Source: Pseudofrankia saprophytica (GTDB lineage Bacteria; Actinomycetota; Actinomycetes; Frankiales; Frankiaceae). From it: a DNA stretch of 64,000 nt. Shown piece by piece: positions 24,363 through 32,685 of this stretch; position 1 is the first letter of the stretch, and each line of letters begins with the position of its first letter. The notes under the pieces were generated by a model, which was given only the letters and a program-made list of their open reading frames with translations, was not told where the DNA came from and did no database searches. Where the stretch lies: positions 7,055,879 to 7,119,878 of the forward strand of contig NZ_KI912266.1 of the NCBI RefSeq assembly GCF_000235425.2, in the 5' to 3' direction. A program made the translations under genes and the position numbers.

Positions 24363-25260
24363 GCCGGTCCTCCCCCGTCCGCTGCCCGCGTGCCAGCCGC
24401 AGCCAGGCCGGCGGTCCCTCCCGGTGGCCGGCCCGCTCGCGCGGGGCCGCGATCGCCGCCGGCCGCGCCACCGTCATCGGCTCGAGCCACGGCCTCCGGC
24501 CGCCGGCGCGCCCGGTGAGCCAACCGACGTACCGCTCCGGGTCCGCGTCGAGCCAGTCCGCCGGCACCAGGGCGACCACGGAGCGCACCAGCTCGGCGTC
24601 GACCAGCGGCGCGAGCTCGGCGTCGGCGGCGCGCAGCGCCCCGGCCGGGTCGGCGCCGAGCGCGGGCAGGAGCACGTGCTCCTCCCACCTGGGCAGTACC
24701 CGCTCGTCAGCCGGCACCGGCTCCGGCACCCGCTCCGGCACCGGGAGCCGCGCGTCGGCGGGCCGGGCCGGCCAGCCGTGATGCGGATAGAGCGCGGCGC
24801 CGTGGTCGATCAGCCATGGCCGGCCGCCCCAGACCAGCAGGTTCGGGTTCCGCCACGACCGGTCGACGTTGAGCGTCAGCGCGTCCAGCCACATCACCCG
24901 CGCGGCGAGCCCCGGGTCCACCTCGAAGGCCAGCGGGTCGTAGGTGATCGAGCCGGGAAGGTAGTCCATCCCCAGGTTGGCACCGGCGCTGGCCTTGAGC
25001 AGGTCCTGGATCTCCTGGTCGGGCTCGACGCGACCGAGCCTGGGATCCACGTCGATGACGACGAGCTCCGGCACGGGCAGCCCCAGCGCCCTGCCGAGCT
25101 CACCGACGACCACCTCGGCGACCAGCGACCGCGGCCCCTGTCCGGCGCCTCGGAACTTGACCACCCAGGTTCCCAGGTCGTCGCCCTCCATCAGCCCCGG
25201 CAGGCTGCCGCCTTCCCGCAAGGGCGTGGCATACCGAGTCGCCTTCACCAGCCGGAGCAC
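24355..25260 (-). CDS. HipA-like kinase-family protein
   Basis: A 301-residue protein with a compact HipA/PI3K-like kinase core. N-terminal WVVKFRGAGQGPRSLVAEVVVGELGRALG gives the nucleotide-site Lys and helix. NVDRSWRNPNLLVWGGRPWLIDHGAAL (~130-160) contains the catalytic loop (D and NPN) and the metal-binding Asp. It lacks the N-terminal HipA subdomain and no HipB antitoxin gene is present; instead DUF3037 overlaps its 3' end. Starts at GTG behind GGGAGG. It may phosphorylate a protein or tRNA-synthetase target as HipA does, but that is inference; the pair could also be a stress or defence module. Confidence 0.85.
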   Translation of the reverse strand: MLRLVKATRYATPLREGGSLPGLMEGDDLGTWVVKFRGAGQGPRSLVAEVVVGELGRALGLPVPELVVIDVDPRLGRVEPDQEIQDLLKASAGANLGMDYLPGSITYDPLAFEVDPGLAARVMWLDALTLNVDRSWRNPNLLVWGGRPWLIDHGAALYPHHGWPARPADARLPVPERVPEPVPADERVLPRWEEHVLLPALGADPAGALRAADAELAPLVDAELVRSVVALVPADWLDADPERYVGWLTGRAGGRRPWLEPMTVARPAAIAAPRERAGHREGPPAWLRLARGQRTGEDRRG

Positions 25261-25361
25261 CGCGACCTCCCGCCCTGCGCCGGCACCACTGCGGCGCCGT
25301 CCCGCGCAGGAAACCTAGTCGCGCCCGGCGGGGTGCTCCGGAACGGCCTGTTGGAGGGGCG

Positions 25362-26111
25362 CTAACTCGACGGCAGTCCCGCGGCGGTCCGCAGCGCGGG
25401 CAGGTCAAGAATCACGACGCTCCGGTACCCGGTCTCGATGATCTTGTCCCGGCGCAGCGCCCGCAGCGCCTTGTGAACGGTGGGGTCGTGCGCGCCGACC
25501 AGCGCTGCCAGCTCCTGCTGGGTCAGTGGCACTCCCAGCGCCCGTCCCCCCTCCGTCCGGTCGAACCCGTAGGCCCGGTCCAGCTCCACCAGCACCCGGG
25601 CGACCCGCACCGCCACCGGGCTGCCGGCGAACTCGACGCGCCGCCGGATGCTGAACCGCGTCTTCGCCACGATGCTCCGGCTGATCTCGGCCGAGGCTGC
25701 AGGATCCCTGGCCAGGTATCCGGCGAACTCCTCGCTCCGGATCACCTTGGCCAGCACGCCCCCGACGGCGGTGACCGTCGCCGACCGCGGCTGGGCGTCC
25801 AGCCCGGCGAACTCGCCGATGAGGTCCCCGCCGTGCCGCACGGCCAGCAGCGCCAGGCCCCCCGTGTCCGTCAGCGCCGTCACCTTCGTCCATCCGCGCA
25901 GCAGCACCGCCACGAACGTCGTCGCGTCGCCCTCACGCATCAGGTGCACGCCGCTCGGGAACTGCCGGAATCCGCCCAGTGCCAGCAGCCCCGTCTGTGA
26001 CCGCTGCGGCAGCCGCCCCAGCAATGTCTGCTCCGGCCAACGAACGCGCCGCAGCCACTCACTCCGGCCCGCCTCCGTGTCCGGCGGCTCTCCCGAACCC
26101 AGCCCGCTCAT
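25362..26111 (-). CDS. Crp/Fnr-family transcriptional regulator
   Basis: A 249-residue regulator: N-terminal cyclic-nucleotide-binding-like beta barrel (FRQFPSGVHLMREGDATTFVAVLLRGWTKV, then GGDLIGEFAGLD) and a C-terminal winged HTH (PLTQQELAALVGAHDPTVHKALRALRRDKIIETGYRSV in two parts). The phosphate-binding cassette is only partly kept, so the effector may not be cAMP. The ATG chosen (MSGLGSGE) has a weak upstream site; the frame is open 34 codons further. It is 100 bp upstream of the HipA-like/DUF3037 pair on the same strand and may control it. Confidence 0.9.
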   Translation of the reverse strand: MSGLGSGEPPDTEAGRSEWLRRVRWPEQTLLGRLPQRSQTGLLALGGFRQFPSGVHLMREGDATTFVAVLLRGWTKVTALTDTGGLALLAVRHGGDLIGEFAGLDAQPRSATVTAVGGVLAKVIRSEEFAGYLARDPAASAEISRSIVAKTRFSIRRRVEFAGSPVAVRVARVLVELDRAYGFDRTEGGRALGVPLTQQELAALVGAHDPTVHKALRALRRDKIIETGYRSVVILDLPALRTAAGLPSS

Positions 26112-26446
26112 GGCGCCCCCGCATCCATGCCGATCCCGACGTGACCAGGAAGTCAGCAACAGAATCCAGCGATTCAACCGAATCCGGCAAGCCACCACCG
26201 GCGAGACCCACAACTCACCGTAAACGCACCCGCCCCAGAGGGGGCCAATCCCAGCGACCTACCAGCTCAAAGACGCCAAGCCCCCAGACACCCACCACAA
26301 ACAAGTCAGCAACCCGACACGCCACCAAGGCGCACCACCAAGGACCCCGATCCCCGGCAGCCCAGCGCAACGAACCCCAACACCTCAGCAAGAACCACCC
26401 CAGCCCCAACCCGCAATGCCGCCGAAGGCGGCGAGCCAGCGGGGGT
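26112..26446. other. noncoding stretch with strong strand skew
   Basis: Roughly 300 bp whose + strand is C/A-rich and nearly free of T runs (minus strand G/T-rich). No frame reads as a believable protein. It lies between the Crp-type gene start and the structured tandem repeat behind tRNA-His. Confidence 0.5.
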
Positions 26447-26674
26447 GTCGGGGGCCGCAGGCCCGTGACCCCGGGGGGTTCCAGGGGGTCGCCCCCCTGG
26501 GCAGACATTACGGCAAAGGGGAAGCCGCTCCCGTAAGGGGCGGCGAACAGCGCTCCCCAGACCGTCGGGGGCCGCAGGCCCCCGACCCGGGGGTTCCAGG
26601 GGGTCGTCCCCCTGGGCAGAAATAGCGGCAAAGGGGAAGCCGCTCCCGTAAGGGGCGGCGAACACGACGCCCCA
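26447..26674. repeat. 117-bp tandem structured repeat, two copies
   Basis: Two direct copies with a 117-bp period (second copy from 26564). Each holds stacked hairpins: copy 2 has GTCGGGGGCC/GGCCCCCGAC with a 3-nt loop and CCAGGGGG/CCCCCTGG with loop TCGT; copy 1 has the same CCAGGGGG/CCCCCTGG stem with loop TCGC. Both then share GGCAAAGGGGAAGCCGCTCC and GTAAGGGGCGGCGAACA. It ends 5 bp before the 3' end of tRNA-His. It may terminate or process the tRNA transcript, or be a dispersed repeat family. Confidence 0.85.
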
Positions 26675-26679
26675 GCTCG

Positions 26680-26753
26680 GGTGAGTGACGGGACTTGAAC
26701 CCGCGGCACCCGGGACCACAACCCGGTGCTCTACCAACTGAGCTACACCCACC
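26680..26753 (-). tRNA. tRNA-His(GUG)
   Basis: Cloverleaf with the extra G(-1) of tRNA-His paired to C73: G + GTGGGTG at the 5' end and CACTCAC + C at the 3' end. Anticodon stem CCGGG/CCCGG with loop TTGTGGT gives GUG. T arm GCGGG-TTCAAGT-CCCGT. The 3' CCA is not encoded (CGA follows). The structured tandem repeat lies directly downstream. Confidence 0.97.
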
Positions 26754-27401
26754 ATGCCGGTCTGGGATGCGGCCTGCTCACACGGCCACGTGCTGTGGCC
26801 GGGCTTGCCGGGGCGCGCCCCTTACCGGGCTTCGCCATCCTACTGGGCGGACTGGCGGATGCGACAACAGGGTTTTTGCGCCGGCCTACCTGTCATCGCG
26901 TCAGCTACACAAGGTAGTCGACCGAGCGGTCTGCGCGCATCAGCGCCGGCGTCGACGGTCCGGTGGACGGGTCGGGAGGTGGGCCGGGCCGCGGTTGTCC
27001 CTGGGCCGCTGACGGCCCCGCAGCCGACTGATGCCCAGAATGCGTTCCTGGATGATCCGCTCTTGCCTTGAGCATCGGCGATCCACGCCCCCGAAGGTAG
27101 CGTTCTGTGGAGCAACTGGTGTCCATCGTCACACGGTGTTTACCAAAGTCCCGGCGTGTCATGGGCGACGTGGGCGGCTCCATCACTCTCATTGCTCATC
27201 CGCAGCCTAGTCCGTCGGGACTCTGGCCAAACGGCACGCGATCATGCAACGCGCCCGCAGCGTCCGCGCGCCGTGGCGCGCCCCGCAGCGCTTGGGCGCC
27301 CGTCGCCCCCAATCCCGCGTCGGCGACCCGACCAAGCACGGCCCGCGGCAGGCCAGTGCGCGGGAAGGTTGACGAAGGCGCCACGGTTACACTGGCCGCT
27401 A
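26754..27401. other. intergenic stretch, tRNA-His to pirin
   Basis: No supportable gene. It contains the tRNA-His promoter (left part) and the pirin promoter at the right end, where TTGACG (27369) and TACACT (27388) occur but only 13 bp apart, too close for a normal pair. Confidence 0.4.
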
Positions 27402-27415
27402 GTTGCACATGCAAC
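27402..27415. promoter_or_regulatory. operator-like palindrome at the pirin 5' end
   Basis: GTTGCACATGCAAC is a perfect 6+2+6 palindrome sitting directly before the pirin ribosome binding site (AAGGAGGA) and just after a TACACT -10-like box. Size and form fit a MarR-type operator. The binding protein is unknown. Confidence 0.5.
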
Positions 27416-27431
27416 CAAGGAGGATGGTCTC

Positions 27432-28400
27432 ATGCCCGCCGTCACTGCCGACACCGTCACCCTGCCGCGGCTGGCCGAGCCCGGCCTCGGCGACATCCCC
27501 CGTCCGGTCAGGAAGGTCACCACGGCACCGTTGGGCTATGAGGGTGAAGGCTTCCCGGTACGGCGCGCCTTTGCCGGCGTGAGCAAGGCCGACCTCGACC
27601 CGTTCGTGCACATGGACCAGATGGGCGAGGTCGAGTACGCCCCGGGCGAGCCCAAGGGCACGCCGTGGCATCCGCACCGCGGCTTCGAGACCGTCACCTA
27701 CATGATCGACGGTACCTTCCAGCACCAGGACTCGCACGGCGGCGGCGGCCTGATCACCGACGGCGCCACCCAGTGGATGACGGCCGGCTCCGGGATCCTG
27801 CACATCGAGACGCCACCGGCGGCGCTCGTCGAGAGCGGCGGCCTGTTCCACGGCATCCAGCTGTGGGTCAACCTGCCAGCCAAGGACAAGTTCTCCCCGC
27901 CGCGCTACCAGAACCTCGAGGGCGAGCAGGTCTCGCTGCTCGCCTCAGCCGACGGCGGCGCGCTGCTGCGCATCATCGCCGGCGAGGTCGGCGAGCACCG
28001 CGGCCCCGGCTCGACGCACACCCCGATCGCGCTGGTCCACGTAACGGTGAGCCCCGGCGCCCAGGTGGACATCCCGTGGAACCCGGACTACAACGCGCTC
28101 GCCTACGTCCTCGCCGGGTCCGGCACGGTGGGTCCCGCGGCCACGGCGATCGAGTCCGGCCAGCTCGCGGTCCTGGGCGCCGGCGACCGGGTGGTGCTGG
28201 CCGCGGCCGAGCGGCAGGAGGCGCGCACCCCGAATCTGGAGGTGCTGGTGCTCGGCGGACGTCCCATCCGCGAGCCGGTGGCGCAGTACGGCCCATTCGT
28301 CATGAACACCCGTCAGGAGCTCCAGCAGGCGATCGACGACTTCCAGGCCGGGCGTCTCGGGGTGATTCCGGCGGGCGCGCTGATGCCGCACCGGGTCTGA
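27432..28400 (+). CDS. pirin family protein
   Basis: A 322-residue bicupin of the pirin family. The N-terminal cupin carries the iron ligands in GTPWHPHRGFETVTYMIDG, then HQDSHG and ILHIETPP; the C-terminal cupin is PIALVHVTVSPGAQVDIPW, followed by the conserved GGRPIREPVAQYGPFVMNTR. Pirins may act as quercetin-2,3-dioxygenase-like enzymes or redox-sensitive regulators. It starts at ATG behind AAGGAGGATGGTCTC. The palindrome just upstream suggests repressor control. It converges on orn. Confidence 0.95.
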   Translation: MPAVTADTVTLPRLAEPGLGDIPRPVRKVTTAPLGYEGEGFPVRRAFAGVSKADLDPFVHMDQMGEVEYAPGEPKGTPWHPHRGFETVTYMIDGTFQHQDSHGGGGLITDGATQWMTAGSGILHIETPPAALVESGGLFHGIQLWVNLPAKDKFSPPRYQNLEGEQVSLLASADGGALLRIIAGEVGEHRGPGSTHTPIALVHVTVSPGAQVDIPWNPDYNALAYVLAGSGTVGPAATAIESGQLAVLGAGDRVVLAAAERQEARTPNLEVLVLGGRPIREPVAQYGPFVMNTRQELQQAIDDFQAGRLGVIPAGALMPHRV

Positions 28401-28452
28401 CGCCCCGCGGGTCGCTCCGCCGCCAGGCTGGGCCGTTTCGTTCCGTTGAGAA

Positions 28453-29166
28453 TCAGACCTTGGGGGCGGGCTCCGACGCCTCGGTGATCTCGGCCGGGGT
28501 TGGAGCCAGCGACGGCTGGTCCGCGGCGGCGCCGTCCGACGCCGCCGCCCGGGCCGCGGCCGCCGTCTCGGCCTCGGCGCGGATCTCGACCGAGGCGACC
28601 CGCGCCTCGTCGGTCGTCGGGCCGGGCTGCGGGACGAAGACGGTCCGGCGGTAGTACCGGAGCTCCTCGATGCTCTCCCGGATGTCGGCGAGGGCGCGAT
28701 GACCCCCGCGCTTGGCCGGGGCGGCGTAGTAGGCGCGCGGGTACCAGCGGCGAGCCAGCTCCTTGACCGACGAGACGTCGATCATGCGGTAGTGCAGGTA
28801 ACCGTCCAGCTCGGGCATGTAGCGCGCCAGGAACGAGCGGTCCGTGGCGATCGAGTTGCCGCACAGCGGGGCGCGCCGGTTCTCCGGGACGAGGGCGCGC
28901 ACGTAGGCGAGGACCTGCCGCTCGGCCTCGGCGACGCTCAGGGTCGACGCGCGGACGGCGGCGGTCAGGCCGGAGGTCTCGTGCATGTTCGTGACGACGG
29001 GCACCATCGCCTCGAGGGCCGCCTCGGGAGCCGCGATCACCAGGTCCAGCCCGTCGCCCACGACGTTGAGGTCACCGTCGGTCACCAGGCAGGCGACCTC
29101 CAGCAGCACGTCGGAGGCAGGGTCGAGGCCCGTCATCTCGCAGTCGATCCAAACCAGGCGATCCAT
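28453..29166 (-). CDS. orn: oligoribonuclease
   Basis: A 237-residue DEDDh 3'-5' exoribonuclease degrading 2-5 nt RNA fragments and pGpG. The acidic residues are in [10 protein letters not shown] (Asp, Glu), [18 protein letters not shown] (Asp) and the His/Asp in [20 protein letters not shown]. The start [13 protein letters not shown] is the family N-terminus. Relative to the E. coli enzyme there is an Ala/Glu-rich C-terminal tail of ~50 residues, common in actinobacteria and not catalytic. Confidence 0.96.
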   Translation of the reverse strand: MDRLVWIDCEMTGLDPASDVLLEVACLVTDGDLNVVGDGLDLVIAAPEAALEAMVPVVTNMHETSGLTAAVRASTLSVAEAERQVLAYVRALVPENRRAPLCGNSIATDRSFLARYMPELDGYLHYRMIDVSSVKELARRWYPRAYYAAPAKRGGHRALADIRESIEELRYYRRTVFVPQPGPTTDEARVASVEIRAEAETAAAARAAASDGAAADQPSLAPTPAEITEASEPAPKV

Positions 29167-29243
29167 CTCTCTGACACTAGGGTTTCCCGGTCGCAGCGTC
29201 ACGCCCGCCCCAAGCGAACCACGGGCCCAGTGGCCCGGACGGG

Positions 29244-29756
29244 TCAGTTCTGGACGCTGAAACGAACGGAGCGCGGGCTGAACTGGGGGTTGGTCGGCGT
29301 CGCGGTCAACGTGTACTGCCCGTTGCGCACCGCCGCCGTCTCCCAGCCCACCGGATGCGGGGCGAACAGGTAGGGAGAGCTCACTGCGAGCCACGGGCTG
29401 TCGAAACCGGACAGCGTGTAGTTGACCGGCCCGACATCGCCCACCGTGACCAGCGTGATCTGGACGTCGCCGTGCAGGGTCTGCCCGTCCTCGACTCCCT
29501 GGAAGCCGAAGATCCGTGGGCCGGTATCGAGAGTGGTGGAGGCCGTGGGAGTGGGCGCCCCGCCGTCCGCGGGACTGGCGGTGGTCGGCCGGGCGGTGGG
29601 GGCGATGGTCGTCGCGGGACCGACCGCGGCCGATGACCCGCGGTCGTCGGCCTTCGCCTCGGTCTGCCGGTTGTAGTCGACGATCAGCAGTGGCATGAGT
29701 ACAAGCGCGGCTATAAAGAGCATCAGGCCGAGATAGCCACGCCTGACCGCGTCCAC
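29244..29756 (-). CDS. membrane-anchored hypothetical protein
   Basis: A 170-residue protein with an N-terminal membrane anchor ([19 protein letters not shown], residues 8-26), a Thr/Pro/Ala-rich spacer (~45-75) and an extracytoplasmic beta-sandwich-like domain ([46 protein letters not shown]), which resembles a small Ig-like fold. No cysteines. Starts at GTG with an AAAGG upstream. It follows oligoribonuclease direction (upstream by 77 bp) but no shared function is evident. Not a recognised family. Confidence 0.75.
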   Translation of the reverse strand: MDAVRRGYLGLMLFIAALVLMPLLIVDYNRQTEAKADDRGSSAAVGPATTIAPTARPTTASPADGGAPTPTASTTLDTGPRIFGFQGVEDGQTLHGDVQITLVTVGDVGPVNYTLSGFDSPWLAVSSPYLFAPHPVGWETAAVRNGQYTLTATPTNPQFSPRSVRFSVQN

Positions 29757-29959
29757 GCCACCCGCACCTTTCCGCCCGCGCCCGCCGGCTCGCCCAAGAT
29801 TGAACCCCTTGGGGGTGTCACTTTAGCGGCAGGCCGTTTACTGGCCGGCACGGTGGCAGGACCGCGACAGCATGCTCTTCTCGATCCGCCACCGCCCGCC
29901 GGCAGCGACCGGAAACGAGCCGACGACGGCCAGCCGGAGCGGACGATGACTGGCCGATG

Positions 29960-30802
29960 CTACGGACGGTGCAGGACGCAGTCCTCACACAACGCGTTCC
30001 GGTAGGCCGTGCGGCTGGCGCGGCCGCCGTGGGCGCGCGGGTCCAGCCGGTAGATGAGGCAGCAGCTGCGCCGCCGGAACCGGGCCGGGGCGATCAGTCC
30101 GCCGGCGCCGCGCAGTGGCCCGTCGCCCGCGCACAAGGCACCGGCGACGCCCCAGGCCCCGGCCGCCAGGGCCGGCTCGGCCAGGCCGATCATCTTCGCG
30201 GCCCCCGCGACACCTGACGCCACGTTCCCCCAGAGGATCTTCGACGACACCGGGTGGTGACGCTCGATCGCCGAGACAAGCGGCGCGACCACCGGGAGCA
30301 GCACTCCGTCCACGAATCCCCGCGCGAGCCGGCCCGGCACTGCGGCGCCCGGGACTGCGGCGCCCGGGACTGCGGCGCCGGCCGGCGCCAGCGGTCCGCC
30401 GAGCGCCAGCGGGAACGGGCCGCCGAGCTTGTCGCGCCAGTAGAGCAGCTCGGGGCGCAGGCGCGGCGGGTGGCCGGTGGTCACGGTCAGCGCGAGGGCG
30501 GGCGCGACCAGCCGCGCGCACACCCCGAGCTGGGCCACGGAGACCGCCACCCGTTCATCGACCGCGTCGGCGGCGAGTCCGCTCCCGGCGGCGAGCGCCG
30601 CCCGCACCGCGCCTGCCCGGCGCGCGAACGCGCCGGTGCGCGGGTCGCAGAGATCGGCCACCGCAAGCCAGCCCGCCGGCGGCTGGCCGGCAGGAGGAGA
30701 AAAAAGAGAAGGAGTCAGGACGTCCAGCGCGAAGTACGGCCCGAACCGGGCGCCGAGGTCCGACGGGGCCGGGCTGTCGCCGCCGCCCGCCGCGCCTCGC
30801 AC
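29960..30802 (-). CDS. FhuF-like ferric iron reductase
   Basis: A 280-residue soluble protein with the C-terminal cysteine pattern of FhuF: CC (in RRSCCLIYR) and then CEDC close to the end, which together ligate a [2Fe-2S] cluster. The spacing between CC and CxxC is 23 residues, longer than the 10 of E. coli FhuF but seen in actinobacterial members. The N-terminal part has no clear motif. It likely reduces ferric siderophores to release iron. Divergent from a 2-oxoglutarate/Fe(II) oxygenase gene across ~85 bp; no siderophore genes are in view. Confidence 0.8.
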   Translation of the reverse strand: MRGAAGGGDSPAPSDLGARFGPYFALDVLTPSLFSPPAGQPPAGWLAVADLCDPRTGAFARRAGAVRAALAAGSGLAADAVDERVAVSVAQLGVCARLVAPALALTVTTGHPPRLRPELLYWRDKLGGPFPLALGGPLAPAGAAVPGAAVPGAAVPGRLARGFVDGVLLPVVAPLVSAIERHHPVSSKILWGNVASGVAGAAKMIGLAEPALAAGAWGVAGALCAGDGPLRGAGGLIAPARFRRRSCCLIYRLDPRAHGGRASRTAYRNALCEDCVLHRP

Positions 30803-30886
30803 CCGACCATGCTAGGCCGCGTCTCGTGCTCGCAACGGCGAGGCAACGGGACCATCACGTGTGGCGGCGATGCTGCGGCCGTGACC

Positions 30887-31927
30887 ATGTCGCCCACCAC
30901 CTCGGCGGTGACGGACCACCCGGAGCCATCCCGAGGCATTCCCGTCATCGACATCGCTTCCTTCGTCACCGGCGGCGACCCGGCGCCGGCCGTCGACCGG
31001 ATCGCCCATGCCTGCGCGCGGGTGGGCTTCCTGCAGGTCGTCGGGCACGGGATCGCTCCGGCGACTCTGACCGCCGCCTACCGGGCGATGGACGAGCTGC
31101 TCGCCCTGCCCGAGGCGGGCCGCGGCGCGTTCGCCTCGCCCGACGGCCACCCGTTCCGCGGCCTGTCGACGATGCGTGCGGCGACCGGAGCACCGACGTG
31201 CCACCGGTTCCAGATCTGCGCCTACGACGACCCGGCCGCCGCGGCCGCCGCCGGCGTCCCGGCCCAGTACGGCGATTACTTCGCTCGCAATGTGTGGCCC
31301 GGGCAGGTCGCCGGGCTACAGGCCGACCTGCTCGCGTGCTTCGCCGAGATGCGGCGGGTCGGCGACACGCTGATGGAGCTGTTCGCCCGCGCGCTCGGCC
31401 TTGCCCCGGCCTACTTCGCCCCGATGCTGACCCATCCGGTGTCCGACTTCTCCATCAACAGCTATCCGCCACAGCCGGCCCGCGACGACCCCGAACCCGC
31501 AATCACCTTCCGGGAGCACAGTGACTCGGGCATGCTGACCGTGCTGCACCAGCGCGGCGACTACGCGGGCCTGCAGGTACAGGACCTCGACGGGACCTGG
31601 GTCCCGGTCCCGGTCCGCGAGGACGCACTGGTGATCAATATCGGTGACCTGATGAGCAGGTGGACCAACGACCACTGGCCGTCGACCCGGCACCGGGTGG
31701 TCGCGGCCACGGACCCCACCGCGACGCGCGCGTCGCTGGCGACGTTCCACCTGCCCAACGTCGACACCGTGGTCGCCCCGCTGGCCGCCTTCGTCGCCGC
31801 GGGCGACCCGCGCTACGAGCCGGTCACGCCCTACGTCTGGGAGAAGATGTTCCTGGCGAAGGTCTACCAGCCCCGCGAGCCGGCGTCGGCCGGCGGGCCA
31901 CCTCGGCCCAGCCGGCCTGACGGCTGA
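30887..31927 (+). CDS. 2-oxoglutarate/Fe(II) oxygenase, isopenicillin N synthase-like
   Basis: A 346-residue jelly-roll oxygenase of the IPNS/2OG-Fe(II) family. Iron ligands: His and Asp in REHSDSGMLTVLHQ and His in STRHRVVA; the Arg/Ser of the 2OG site follows in ARASLATFH. N-terminal IPVIDIASFVTGG and ARVGFLQVVGHGI are typical. The ATG (MSPTTSAV) is the first with a family-like N-terminus; a GTG lies two codons earlier. A stand-alone oxygenase; substrate unknown. The end of the gene lies 25 bp from the convergent SRPBCC gene. Confidence 0.88.
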   Translation: MSPTTSAVTDHPEPSRGIPVIDIASFVTGGDPAPAVDRIAHACARVGFLQVVGHGIAPATLTAAYRAMDELLALPEAGRGAFASPDGHPFRGLSTMRAATGAPTCHRFQICAYDDPAAAAAAGVPAQYGDYFARNVWPGQVAGLQADLLACFAEMRRVGDTLMELFARALGLAPAYFAPMLTHPVSDFSINSYPPQPARDDPEPAITFREHSDSGMLTVLHQRGDYAGLQVQDLDGTWVPVPVREDALVINIGDLMSRWTNDHWPSTRHRVVAATDPTATRASLATFHLPNVDTVVAPLAAFVAAGDPRYEPVTPYVWEKMFLAKVYQPREPASAGGPPRPSRPDG

Positions 31928-31952
31928 CGGCCGACAGGAAAACCGCCGGCGG

Positions 31953-32420
31953 TCAGGAGCTCGGGCGGTCGGTGACCGGTGGGGAGAGGACCTCGAGGCG
32001 GGAGCGGACCTCGGCGAGCACCTCGGCCCACGCGTCGCGCAGGTCGTCGCAGCCGTCCGGGCACAGGTCGTCGACGGCGAGCATGACCACGCTGCCGCCG
32101 TTGGCCGCCGGCAGGACCTCCCAGGTGACGATGACCGTCGAGTCCTCGCCGTCGGGGCGCGCCGCGCCGAGGGTGTACGTCAGCCGGTAGGGAGCCGCGG
32201 CCCGCAGCACGGTGCCGTAGACGGCGGTGCCAGCGGCGACCAGCCGGACCGGGGACCCGGTACGCCAGTCGGAGATCAGCTGGCGGCCCGCCAGCATCGC
32301 GCCCGGCGCCTCGACGCCCGGCTCTGTGTCACCCGCGAGCACCCACCACGCCTCCTCAGGCGCCGCCGCGACGGACGCGGACAGGAAGCTCGTCCGAAAC
32401 GGCTCACGCATCGTTCTCAT
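31953..32420 (-). CDS. SRPBCC-fold protein
   Basis: A 155-residue START/SRPBCC-like protein: FRTSFLSASVAAAPEEAWWVLAG at the N-terminus, then DWRTGSPVRLV and APYRLTYTLG, followed by STVIVTWEVLP and a C-terminal helix WAEVLAEVRSRLEVL. This resembles the AHSA1/polyketide cyclase-like group that binds hydrophobic ligands. The ATG (MRTMREPF) follows GAGGGG. Function unknown. Confidence 0.75.
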   Translation of the reverse strand: MRTMREPFRTSFLSASVAAAPEEAWWVLAGDTEPGVEAPGAMLAGRQLISDWRTGSPVRLVAAGTAVYGTVLRAAAPYRLTYTLGAARPDGEDSTVIVTWEVLPAANGGSVVMLAVDDLCPDGCDDLRDAWAEVLAEVRSRLEVLSPPVTDRPSS

Positions 32421-32685
32421 CCCCTCGGTCACTACGCGCTGCCTTGCGCGTGACGACCATGCTGCCGGCCCGGGGACCTCGCGAACCCGTGTTGTCAGGC
32501 CGCGGACGTGTAACGACCGGGACAGCGTCGACACCTGTCCGCTACCGGTCAGCCAGCCGTCGGCCACCTTCGCGTCCCCGGGGGTCTACCCCCGCGGCCT
32601 CGGTCCTAGCCCGCGGACGCGCCACGGGCAGCGCCCGTGGCGCGCCGTCAGACACAGCCGGCAGGCCTCGCCGGCCGGCGCGCCG

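Noticed and set aside
26447-26674. CRISPR array
   Set aside because: Only two adjacent 117-bp copies with no unique spacers; internal hairpins instead.
26306-26755. Minus-strand frame starting VAQLVEHRVVVPGAAGSSPV
   Set aside because: It is the translation of tRNA-His itself plus the structured repeat, not a protein gene.
30254-30886. Long N-terminal extension of the 2OG oxygenase frame
   Set aside because: Antisense of the FhuF-like gene; the family N-terminus begins near the chosen ATG.
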